Source: Musa acuminata AAA Group (taxonomy: Eukaryota; Streptophyta; Magnoliopsida; Zingiberales; Musaceae). Taken from it: a stretch of 64,000 bases of DNA. Position numbers and translations under genes: made by a program. Of this stretch, positions 27,479 through 37,865 are shown in pieces. The notes beneath the pieces were generated by a model that saw only the letters and a program-made list of their open reading frames with translations, was not told the DNA's origin and did no database searches. The stretch is taken from positions 9,652,001 to 9,716,000 of the forward strand of contig NC_088356.1 in the NCBI RefSeq assembly GCF_036884655.1. Direction: 5' to 3'. Position 1 is the first letter of the stretch. Every line of letters begins with the position of its first letter.

Positions 27479-27500
27479 CTCTCTCTCTCTCTCTCTCTCT
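27479..27500. repeat. (CT)n microsatellite
   Basis: About eleven CT units. Confidence 0.9.
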
Positions 27501-28280
27501 TAATTTTATGTTGATTCACACTGGTTGTCATGAGTCGTAGCTTCATGTGGGAATGAAACACGAAGATTGGAATGCGACATACAGGATGCTTAAGCCTGAA
27601 CGAGTCCACCAACAAGCAAGAGATCAGTGGGATCCTAAAAGAAAAGAAAGTGTGTGGGAGAGAGTCACCTAATTTGAGAACAGAGAGAGTTCACTCACTC
27701 CATTTAGGCACGTAGAGGATTAGATCGACCTAACATATACGGAAAACATTACAAAAGCGTACGAGCTTTGGTTAGATTTGGAGTAACGAAAGCTTCGAAG
27801 ATAACCAGTAACATGATCAGATTAGCTACTTTTGGAGGGTGACCAGCTTTTCTTCCATCTTTCTTCCTTTGAGAAAAATGTACACAGAAAAGATATCAAA
27901 AAAAGCTGCCAAAGATTCAGGTTTGTCCTTACGAAACCATCTTCCACGACCAAAAGGAAAGCATGATTGCTGGAAATGGAACAAGTTCTCACGTCTTTGC
28001 TGGTAATCTTGTGCACACAGTCGATCTTATCGCAGGGTCAAAGGTAGAGCTTTTGAGAAGGTCACTCCGTAGAGAGTGCTTCTGCTACTGCCTCTTGCGT
28101 TCAATCTTTCACATCGTGTCCCGAGTCTTGTGGGCAAGGCGAGCCATATGGATCCATTTGCTCACAAGAACACAGTTCGTATGACTAACATGATGAGCAT
28201 CTTCCACCGGTAGTTTCAGAGCTGGAAATACAATTTGAGTCAGAGCAGCTGCTGGGTGCAATGGATCTTCAGCTGATTCA

Positions 28281-28776
28281 TAGTAGACTAATTGAAGCCA
28301 ACTTATACTTCTAAATCATTATAATAGAAATACAATAAAAACTAATGCGAAAATAAAATAGCGTACATCCAACCATTGTTCTCAAGAATTTCTACAGAAG
28401 TTTCTTTTTGAACTTTGACACTTCTTGACTTAGAACTCTTGCTTTAGATGGTGTAGGAAAGTCTTTTTACTTCAAAGAGATGATTGAGTATAAGGACCAA
28501 AATCCTTATATATATAGATGTTCTCCCATCAAGAACATTTATCATCACCAATTCATAACGTTCAAGAATTAATTCAAATTTGTAATGTTTGGACCATAAT
28601 GAAAAATTTTAATGATATTAAATATTTAATTTAATAATAATGGTTTCATGTATAAAGAATAAAAACTGAAATCATTTAAATGATAATAAATGAAGAAATT
28701 CATGATAATGAATTATGAATCTTAATAAGAATGATTATATTATTATTAAATAAGATATTTAATAATAACGATTACA
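28281..28776 (-). repeat. 3' LTR of the copia element
   Basis: It aligns along its length with 33621-34110, for example AAAACTAATGCG, AACGTTCAAG-type blocks and the end AATAACGATTACA. It is followed by TTCTCCCACTTGGTCC, the complement of a GGACCAAGTGGGAGAA polypurine tract. Confidence 0.88.
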
Positions 28777-28792
28777 TTCTCCCACTTGGTCC
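28777..28792 (-). promoter_or_regulatory. Polypurine tract of the copia element
   Basis: Minus strand GGACCAAGTGGGAGAA directly before the 3' LTR. This is the usual form in plant copia elements. Confidence 0.8.
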
Positions 28793-29049
28793 ATACGTTC
28801 ATCATAATAATTTGAATTAATCTTTCTCGAACAACTTTCTTAAGAAATAAATATATGAATCATAGCGATAAGTCCTCTAAGACGACTATTACCATCCATG
28901 TATCACGATGTATTTAGTTTCTTAATCTTAATGTGTCAATATTATTTAATGAATAAACCTTATGTTTATTCTTGGTCCAATAACAATATATTTTCTCAAA
29001 ATAACGTGCACATGAATGAGAAAATTTCATAATATATAAGAGTTTCAAT

Positions 29050-30565
29050 ATCATTACAAAGTGGAACCAAGTTCTATTTTCTCTACATGATCCTTGAATT
29101 TCAGAGGTGGCATGCCTTTAGTCAAAGAATCAACAATTATTAATTCAGTGCTAATATGCTCAATGACCACTTTCTTTTCATTTACACGTTCTCTTATGGC
29201 TAAATACTTAATGTCGATGTGTTTACTTTAACTTCCACTTTTATTGTTTTTAGCTATAAAGACAGCAGCTGAATTGTCACAGAAAATTCTTAATGGCCTA
29301 AAAATAGAATTTGTGATTCTAAGCTCAGAAATGAAACTCTTAATCCATACACCATGTGAAGTAGCCTCAAAACAGGAGACAAACTCAGCTTCCATGGTAG
29401 AAGTAGCAATCAAGGTCTGCTTGGTACTTCTTCAAGAAATAGCTCCACCAGCCATCATAAAAATATATCCTGATGTTGATTTTTGAGAATCAACACAACC
29501 AGCAAAGTCTGAATCTGAGTAACCAATCATATCCAGATTGTCTGTATGTCTATACATAAGCATGTAATCTTTGGTTCCTTGTAGATACCTCATCACTTTC
29601 TTTGTAGCTCTCCAGTAGTCCATACTTGGATTTCTCTGATATCGATCTAACATCCCCATAATAAATGCAATATCAGGTCTAGTACAGACTTGAGCATACA
29701 TAAGACTTTCTACGATAGAAGCATATGGGATATTTTTCATTGATTCCCTTTCAAAGTTATTCTTTGGGCATTTGTTCAAATTGAACCTATCACCTTTCAC
29801 AATGGGAGCAACACTTGGTGAACAATCCTTCATCCGAAATCTTTCTAAAAGTTTATCGATATAGGTTTCTTGTGATAGACCTAAAATACCTCGAGGTCTA
29901 TCTCTATGGATCTTAATGCCAATGACATAAGATGCTTCATCCATATCCTTCATATCAAAATTTTTAGAAAGGAATTATTTCACCTCATGCAGCAAACCCT
30001 TATCGTTGGTTGCAAGCAAAATATCATCTACGTATAAAACAAGGAAACATATTTTACTCCCACTAATCTTCTGGTATAAGCATTGATCCATAGGATTTTC
30101 AACAAATCTGAATGATGAAATTACTTCATGAAATTTAAAATACCATTAGCGGGAGGCTTGTTTTAAGTCGTATATAGACTTCCTAAGCTTGCAAACCAAG
30201 TGTTCACCAACACTAGAGGAGAAACCTTCAAGTTGTTTCATATAAACCTCTTCCTCTAGATCTCCATTAAGAAATATCATTTTCACACCCATTTGTTGCA
30301 ATTCAAGGTCAAAGTGAGCAACTAATGCCAAAATAATACGTAGAGAATCTTTCTTATATACAGGAGAAAACGTCTCCGTATAATCGATTCCCTCTTTTTG
30401 AGTAAATCCCTTTGCAACAAGTCTTGCCTTGTACGTTTCAATGTTGCCAAACGAATCTTTCTTAGTTTTAAAGACCCATTTACAATCAATAGTCTTTGCT
30501 TTATTAGGCAACTCTACAAGATCCCAGACTCCATTGCTCATCATGAAATTCATCTCTTCTTTCAT
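29050..30565 (-). pseudogene. copia reverse transcriptase and RNase H, broken
   Basis: Minus-strand blocks: CKWVFKTKKDSFGNIETYKA, ARLVAKGFTQKEGIDYTETF, SPV(Y)KKDSLRIILALVA, FLNGDLEEEVYMKQLEGF, SIYDLKQASR then a stop, FLVLYVDDILLATND (catalytic YVDD), and RNase H with IGYSDSDFAGCVDSQKSTSG and TMEAEFVSCFEATSHGVWIK. At least four stops interrupt it, including after QASR, after HEVK, after GGAIS and after NKSGS. In an active element it copies the genomic RNA. Confidence 0.9.
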
Positions 30566-30915
30566 GACATCAAGTCATAAATTTGATTCATTACAACTAT
30601 GGCTTGTGAAAATATTTCAGGATCATTTTTTGCTCTAATATTATAATCATATTCTTGTAGATATACAACATAATCACTAGGAATTGCTGATCTTTTATTT
30701 CTAGTAGATCTTCTTAATGTTGTACTAATGGTTCCCTGAGGAACTTGTGGTTCAACTAGTTGTTCAGGAGCTTGTTGTAATTCCTGAATTGCTTGATCTA
30801 TTAGAATACTATTAACAACTTGCGGAATTTTAATGATTGGTTGTTCAGCACTAGTTTGTACTTAAGGAGTGCTATGAACTATAACCAATCTATCATTTGA
30901 TGTGGAAGGTTGAGA

Positions 30916-31870
30916 TTATATATGATCATGTGCGGAAACTATGTTCCTGAAATGATCGCTCTCACTAATCAGATCATTCTCAAGAAATTTAACGTTTCTT
31001 GATTCCACAATCCTAGTTGTGTGAGATGGATAATAGAATCTGTAACCTTTGGACTTTTCGGCACATCCAATGAAATACTCATTAATAGTCCTTGGGTCCA
31101 GTTTCTTCTCTTGTGGATTATATACCCTGACTTCAAACGGACATCCCCAAACGCGTATATGTCGCAAACTCGGTTTTCAACCTTTCCATAATTCAAATAG
31201 TGTCTTTTGAACAGCTTTGGTTGGAACTCAGTTTAATATATACATATCCGTCTTTAGTGCGTTAGTCCACAACTTGTCCATTTTCAGTATATATACCATA
31301 ATATTCTCCACCCCTATCTGATCTCACAATTTTAATTTGCTTACCATATTGGTTCTCAACTTCAGCCTTAAAGACTTTGAAGACATCCAATGCTTCATTT
31401 TTGTTATGAAGCAAATATATGTACATATATCATGAGTAATCATCTATAAAGGAAATGAAGTATTTCTGACTATGTATGTCCATGTCTGGACAACATATAT
31501 CAGTATGAATTATCTCTAATAAGTCTGAACTCCTATTAGTATCCCTTTTGGACTTATTAGTTTGCTTTCCCTTAATACAGTCCACATAAGTCTTAAAATT
31601 AGTAAAATCAAGAGTACTAAGTATTCCATCTTTAACTAATCTTTTAATTCTCTCTATAAAGATATGTCCTAATCTCCGATGCCATAATATAGAGGAGTCC
31701 TCATTAATATTACACATCTTAATGCTAGCGTGAACATGCATTGAACTTTGAATATTATCATTTTATAATAAAATATGATAAAGACCATTAGACAAAATAC
31801 TATTCCCAATACAATCAGATTTATGTAATAAACGAAATAATGTGTCTTTAAAATTAAAGGAATATCCAAA
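30916..31870 (-). pseudogene. copia integrase, broken
   Basis: Minus-strand fragments show the zinc-binding LWHRRLGHI (HHCC start), the core start LEIIHTDICCPDMDIHSQKY with FISFIDDYS, IVRSDRGGEYYG, and the downstream VWGCPFEVRVYNPQEKKLDP and YFIGCAEKSKGYRFYYPS. Several stops and frame changes separate them. Confidence 0.85.
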
Positions 31871-32149
31871 TTGTATGAGTCTGGAAACAGAAATTAAGTT
31901 TCATGACAAACTTGGTATATAAAAGGTTCTTTCCAATTTTAAAACAAAACCACTACTTAAAGTTAAAATGCATGTTCGAATTGCCTCCACATGTGAGCCC
32001 ATCTTATTTCCTGATAAGATGCTTTGCTCACTTCCCACTGGCTTTCTTAGGTTTTACATACCCTACAAAGAGTTTGCAATATGGATTATTGATCCAGAGT
32101 CAATCCACCAGGTGTTAATATTAACATTGACCATATTAGATTAACAACA

Positions 32150-33000
32150 TACATATAAGGTCGGTTTACCTTTCTTTTCAAGCCACTATTGGAATTTCGT
32201 GCATTCCTTCTTCATGTGTCCCTTTCTTTTATAAAAGAAACACCTTGCATCTTTCTTGATATCAGCTTGGGGTGGTATTTTACCTTTTCCCTGCTGATGA
32301 GCTTTCTGATTGGCTTGATGTTTGTTAGTTTTGTTCTTCCCGCGAGTGGTAACCATGAATGCACTCTCACCCAATTTCATCACTAGCCTCTCTTCTTCTT
32401 GAACACACATGGTCATTAATTCATTGATTGACCATTTGTCCTTATGTGTATTGTTTGAAATTTTAAAAGGGTCATATTAAGGTGGAAGGGTGTTCAGAAT
32501 ATAGTGCACCAGAAAGGATTCTGACATATTAACCTCAAGTTTCTTAAGTTGAGCTGCAATATCTCACATTTGCATTATGTGCTCATACACACCCTTTATG
32601 TTGGTGAGTCTAAGGGATGAGAATTTCATTATTAGGGTACTTGCTAGTGCCTTTTCCAAAGTGACGAATTGCTCATCGATAGCTTTTAGCAAGTCTCGGA
32701 TATTTTCATGCTGGTCAACGGAACCACGTATGCCAACAGTCATCTTAGTTTTGATAAACATCATGCTGAGCCGATTGGATCACTCCCATCACTTATATAA
32801 CGTGATCTCAGTTGGAGTGCTGGTATTAGTGACTATAGGTGGTTTATCTTTTCTTATAGCATAATCAATATCCATCCATCCTAAATGGAGGAGAACCCTC
32901 TCCTTCCATATCTTATAGTTATCACCATTAAGTTCGAGAATATCACATCGAATATCAAAGAAATTAATAGTTTGAGAAACTGAATAAAATCAAATATGCT
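32150..33000 (-). pseudogene. copia gag, broken; zinc knuckle Cys replaced
   Basis: Minus strand reads a UBN2-type gag: ALASTLIMKFSSLRL, MRDIAAQLKKLEVNMSESFL, VHYILNTLPP then a stop, WSINELMTMCVQEEERLVMK and a CCHC knuckle region. The knuckle is CFFYKRKGHMKKEC, where the second Cys of C-x2-C is Tyr. It would package the RNA in an active element. Confidence 0.85.
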
Positions 33001-33607
33001 TATGTCAAAATTTGAAGCTTAATAGACTAAATTACATGTTTTACCAATGTGAAACATGCCAAAAATATGAATCTCATGACATAAAAATTACCTATGGGCT
33101 GAATTATTAATTTAAATAGATTCAAATGGTCTTTATGATAAAACTATCAAATTATATTCTAATTCATAATCCCTGTGGGTAAATTATAAAAATAATTTAA
33201 TATTTTATCCTGATTAATTATATTAAATATAATAAAAAATCATGTGGGATAACAATTATTATATGAAATATAATCAATCACAATATGCTGTCTAATTACT
33301 TATGTGATCCTTATTTTAACTTTATATATAATTTTAATTAATTAAGGATGCTATGACTAATTCTTAATTAATTAAGATTATATAGATCACTAGATATTTT
33401 AAACATATAAAATTAGCTCATAAACAAGATTAGATATAATAAATATGCATACATAATATGAGTATTTTATTATCTAAAATTATTGAAAATGTCATATCCT
33501 CATAATTTTCAATATGAAATATATCAAGAAGTTTAAAAAAGAAACCAAAATCAAATTATTTTCATGGTATAAAAATGAAAACTCTTTCGTATGTAGAGGT
33601 TAAAAGG

Positions 33608-33620
33608 CTCTGATACCAAA
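33608..33620 (-). promoter_or_regulatory. Primer-binding site of the copia element
   Basis: Minus strand TTTGGTATCAGAGCC starts next to the 5' LTR. It matches the 3' end of initiator Met tRNA, the commonest primer of copia elements. Confidence 0.88.
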
Positions 33621-34110
33621 TGTAAGAAATCATTGAAATCAACTTGTGTTTCTAAATCATTATAATAGAAACACAATAAAAACTAATGCGGAAATAAAAT
33701 AGCGTACCTCCAACATTGTTGCCAAGAATTTCTACAGAGATTTCTTTTTGAACTTTGACACTTCTCAACTCAGAACTCTCGCTTTAGATGGTGTAGGAAA
33801 GTTTTTTTACTTCAAAGAGATGATTGAGCCCAAGGACCAAAATCCTCATATATATAGATGTTCTTCCATCAAAAACATTTATCATCACTAATTCATAACG
33901 TTCAAGAATTAATTCAAATTTGTAACGTTTGAACCATAACGAAGAACTTTAATGATATTAAATATTTAATTTAATAATAACGGTTTCATATATAAAGAAT
34001 AAAAATTGAAATCATTTAAATAATAATAAATGAAGAAATTCATGATAATAAATTATGAATCTTGATGGTTATATTATTATTAAATAAGATATTTAATAAT
34101 AACGATTACA
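33621..34110 (-). repeat. 5' LTR of the copia element
   Basis: 490 bp, plus-strand TGTAAGAAATC ... CGATTACA, so TG...CA on the coding strand. It pairs with 28281-28776. Confidence 0.9.
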
Positions 34111-34602
34111 TTTGAGTGCTAACCCAAATTATGATGCTACGTATGAACCTGACAAAAGCCTATGGTTTGGTTTCGGCTAATTTGGCTCGATTAGTCCAAC
34201 CGGTTCGATCCAATATGATCCATTTGGCAATTGAATTAATTAGGTCGATCTGCTTAACCCAAACTAACACGCATTGACTCATCTAAATCTTTAGCTCGAT
34301 GCAAACCCAAACACCTTTCTGGCCCACATAAACGGGCGACGGGCGCAGGTGAGGGACAGGCACTGCGGCCCATCTCCTCATCACGCGATGGTGACGTGTA
34401 ATTGGCGGACGAGGCTCGTCGTCGCTCGCGGCTGCCACTGCTGCTTACTCGGAAGTGCTTCCGACGATCTCGACCGGCCAGGGCACACGCCACCTGTTCA
34501 CCCGAACCGTTGCTTTCCTGCGATCACGGGTGCATCGATCTAAATCACGTCCCCTTAGTAGAAGCGTCCTGCCTCTTCCCTTGGGTAGTTCGGAGGTCGA
34601 TC
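34111..34602 (+). promoter_or_regulatory. 5' flank of the CBSX gene
   Basis: This 490-bp gap between the copia LTR and the CBSX ATG becomes GC-rich from about 34320 and holds the promoter and 5' UTR. The copia LTR ends only about 0.5 kb before the start codon. An ATG at 34402 is in frame with no stop, so a 67-residue longer N-terminus is formally possible, but 34603 gives the expected transit peptide. Confidence 0.5.
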
Positions 34603-36398
34603 ATGGCTTGCAGCATCCCTTCCCAGGGAACCCTCTTCCTCCGCGTCCCCCTCAAACCCTCCCTCAGATCTCTCTTCTCCTCCTCCGCTTTAACCACAAG
34701 TACTTCTTGGAAGCCTCTTTTCCGCTCCTCCTCCTCCTCTGTTCTATCCAGGAACGATCGATTTCTCTCAGCCTCCGCATCCTTCGCCGACGACCTCCGC
34801 CCGGACCTCGGCGAGAATCCCGAGGGCATCATCTCCGGGGAGTGGCCGGATAATATGTCCCTCATCAACTACGACGATCTCCGCGCCTACCTGGAGACCC
34901 AGATCATCAGCCATAAGGTCTCTGTTTTTCTTTCTTCTCTCCTCCTCGTTTCTTCGTTTGGTTGATGTCGATGACTTCCTTCGACTTGTTTTCCTTTGGT
35001 ATCGACGCAGACGAAGCCGTCGGCCAAGTTGGGGACGGTGATGTCGACAGAGATCCGGACGGCGAGGCCGGAGCAGACGCTGGAAGAAATCAACCACAAG
35101 TTCGAGGTCGTGTCCGGTCTTCCTGTCGTCGATGATGACCTGAGGTGCATCGGTGTCATCTCCAAAAAGGACAAAGCCAGAGCATCCAATGGGGTTTGTT
35201 TCTTCCCAGTTCTTATCCCGCCCTTTTTTCTTTCTATAGTCCAAAAATAGGGTTTGCTTTGTGCTAATCGAGTGAAATTGATCTGCCTCAATCCTATCAT
35301 GTTCTGGCTAACCCTAGGAGGAGTCAACAGTTGTCACCATTGGAGATCGTTTCTCATCCATGGAAAGACAGTCTGACGTTCATATCCCTTACACCAAGGC
35401 ATTCCAAGAAGCTAACATTTAACTCATAAATTTGAGGATCAATCACGTTTGTCGAGCATAGTTAATTTCTTGTACTTAATTGAACCTCATTTGGTTGGGG
35501 AAGGCATTTAAGACTGAGACTGAGCATCTGAGACTTGCAACGAGGAACTCATAACTTCTCTTCTTGAAAATGTAGGATTGATGTCATGTTTTTTGAGCAG
35601 AAAGAAAGGAAAAGATTATTCTATCTGGTTCATATAACTTTCTTGCCATCAACATCTTATCTCCACACTTGTCTGAAGATATTTCCCTGGACGTTGATAA
35701 TAATGGTTCTAGGATTACATGGCTTGAACAAGTTTGTCAAGAGAACTGCAGCATTGGTAACCTTGGTTCAGTCATCATTCATATATGACTCTGTATGAAG
35801 AAGCATTTATTTGTACTAAATAGTCATCGGATACTCAATTTTTAGGATAAAATTTTGTTGTGAGCATATTTGATACTTGTTCATTACCGGAGCGGGTGAC
35901 AGCGGGTGCCAACTTGAATGTATAGCTTACTGGTGATGAGGATATTAACATTATTTCGTTTTTTCATTCTCCTCAGACTCTTCTCAGCTATATTTTGTGC
36001 TAACTTCCAATTATTGTTTAAGCAGTTGAAATCCAAAGTTGGTGAAGTCATGTCTTCTCCGGCAATCATGCTATCGCCTGAGAAGACAGTTTTGGGTAAC
36101 CTTCTTTACCAAGCATGGTTCTTTGCATGCATTTCTATGGTCAGATTTGGATCAAAATGTTTCCTACGTTCATAATTGTGCAGATGCTGCGGCTTTAATG
36201 CTTAAGAAGAAGATCCACAGGATACCGATCGTAAATGAGGAACAGAAAGTTGTAGGTAAGAGCTTCAAATTAAGAGAAGTAACATGTAATTTTCTTTGAG
36301 ATTTTCAATGACGTACCTGATTCTAATTAAGTAATTTGAATTTTCTTAAATCAGGAATGGTTACCCGAACCGACATATTCCAAGTGCTCGAAACATAG
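34603..36398 (+). CDS. CBSX: CBS domain-pair protein, chloroplast (CBSX1/CBSX2-type), 5 exons
   Basis: In Arabidopsis, CBSX1 and CBSX2 are plastid proteins with a CBS pair that binds adenosine nucleotides and modulates thioredoxins. Exons: 34603-34917, 35011-35193, 36026-36095, 36184-36255 and 36355-36398. The sum is 684 bp, 227 residues plus TAG. All junctions are GT-AG and in frame. Residues 1-~70 are Ser/Arg-rich, like a transit peptide (MACSIPSQGTLFLRVPLKPS). The first CBS motif includes LGTVMSTEIRTARPEQTLEE and SGLPVVDDDLRCIGVISKKD. The second includes VGEVMSSPAIMLSPEKTV and ALMLKKKIHRIPIVNEEQKV, ending MVTRTDIFQVLET. Length agrees with the family (about 230). Intron 3 (35194-36025) is the longest and holds nothing recognised. 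CBSX1 versus CBSX2 is not resolved. Confidence 0.92.
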
Positions 36399-37865
36399 GA
36401 GGTATAGTCCGTCCTTTGAGCGTGCCCTTCTGTTATGTTTATGAGGAATAAAGTCAAGGAGATGATTAGAATACTATATGGCTCCGACTCATGGGTTGTG
36501 ATGCTGTTATTTACTGTGATGAAACTATCTATTGCGGTTGTGGTTATTAGGTCATAATTTTGTAAAGCTTACCATGCTGTTTCCCACTGTCCTACAACTG
36601 TTCTTTCAATTGGCATTGTTATCTGATGCTTAGGACAAACCCTTTGTATGTGGGTCCTTTTGCTGTCATTGAAAGCTAAACTTAAGTGCAGCATTAATCG
36701 AAACCGACATACATTTAAGAAAATCCAGAAACTAAGCATTTTGGCTCCATCCACTTAAGTCTCCATACTTTGAAGTAGTGATTATATTGTTATGTGTGCC
36801 CTGTTTTTTCTCTCTTGTATTGTTGGTTTAGCCATGAGGTTGTATCGTCTGATCTAAGATCTTTATACTAATTGATGTGGTCCGAGGGCAGTGCTTAATT
36901 TCAGGCTTGTTTTATGAGAACTCTATATGTCTTGTGATAAATTATACAATATTGTATTGTTGTAGAGCATCTAGAGTTGTTTAGGGGAAAGCTTAACAAA
37001 GACCTCGTGAAGGGACAAAAACATGAGGACAATGGTCCAAGTTTTCTTCATTGGATGAGCTGCAGTTTCTTTTGATTGAGAACTGTATCACATGGATAGC
37101 CAATCATGAAACTTGTGGTTAATTGTTCTGATAACTACTAGTCATAGACTCAGTGGATGCTGATGCTGATGCTGCTGGTGCTGGGTAGCTTCAAGGCCCA
37201 AATTATATAACGAGCATGTCCATTAAATTGGTTGCCTTGCAAAATTATTTTACATTTTCACTTGGTCGGCTGCTTTCATAAGCAACGAAACTCGCCCAGA
37301 GTGGCATATGCTGTTTGGGTATACTTCCTTGGCTGGCCTTTTATGTTTCTAGAGAGGAATAATTCATATTTAAGCCGCTCTGTACTTAAAAGCAGAATCA
37401 TAGCAAGCTAATATTGATGGCATTCTGTAAATTGTCAGCCGACGGCCGGGAGCTTCAGCGGTAGCATCGCCACAATGCTGTTCCGGCCGGCATGGTGTTG
37501 GAAGACCGCATTGTTTCTTTTGCGTTCTGCAAGTGAAACAAGGACTCAGGGGAAGGATAGAGACCGGTAAATAAATGACAGTAAAATTTATAATCATATT
37601 TATTCGTCGAGCCCTTCTTTGTTGGTTTGGTAGTCACCTCTGTAGCTCAATCAAGGAGCTCTTCTTCACATCGTGTCTTGCAGATGCAAGGCAATGCTTA
37701 GTAGAAGAGCATAACAAAAGAAGTAGAGCAAATTACAAAGGTAAAAAAGAAAAAGGAGCAGAACGAAGAGGTACAAATTGTTGTCAGGAAGGATAGGCCG
37801 AAGGTGATTTGGACTTGGTGGAAGAGCGGATGCTGGAAGCAGATAAGCCGGAATTGTTACTGGCA
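36399..37865. other. Intergenic between two convergent genes
   Basis: The CBSX gene (+) and the receptor kinase (-) end towards each other here. The stretch holds their 3' UTRs and AT-rich sequence with no recognised gene or repeat. A GCTGAT/GCTGCT-rich run lies at about 37155-37180. Confidence 0.55.

Larger units (their letters stand above)
25766..28280. other. Intergenic, no gene seen
   Basis: The first part is the 5' flank of the pectate lyase. Open frames of up to about 120 codons occur at 26115-26810 on both strands, but they overlap each other and match no family I know. Microsatellites are an AAG run at about 27419-27440 and a CT run at about 27479-27500. Nothing else is recognised. 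Confidence 0.5.
28281..34110 (-). mobile_element. Ty1/copia LTR retrotransposon, decayed
   Basis: About 5.8 kb with two ~490-bp LTRs (about 28281-28776 and 33621-34110). On the minus strand the primer-binding site TGGTATCAGAGCC (initiator Met tRNA type) abuts the right LTR. A purine tract abuts the left LTR. Coding order is gag (about 33.0-32.2 kb), integrase (31.9-30.9), RT (30.6-29.9) and RNase H (29.9-29.1), the copia order. Every block is broken by stops. I did not find a convincing target-site duplication. The outer edge of the left LTR is blurred (TAGTAGACTAATTG against TGTAAGAAATCATTG), so that boundary is good to a few bases only. Lineage not assigned. Confidence 0.9.
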
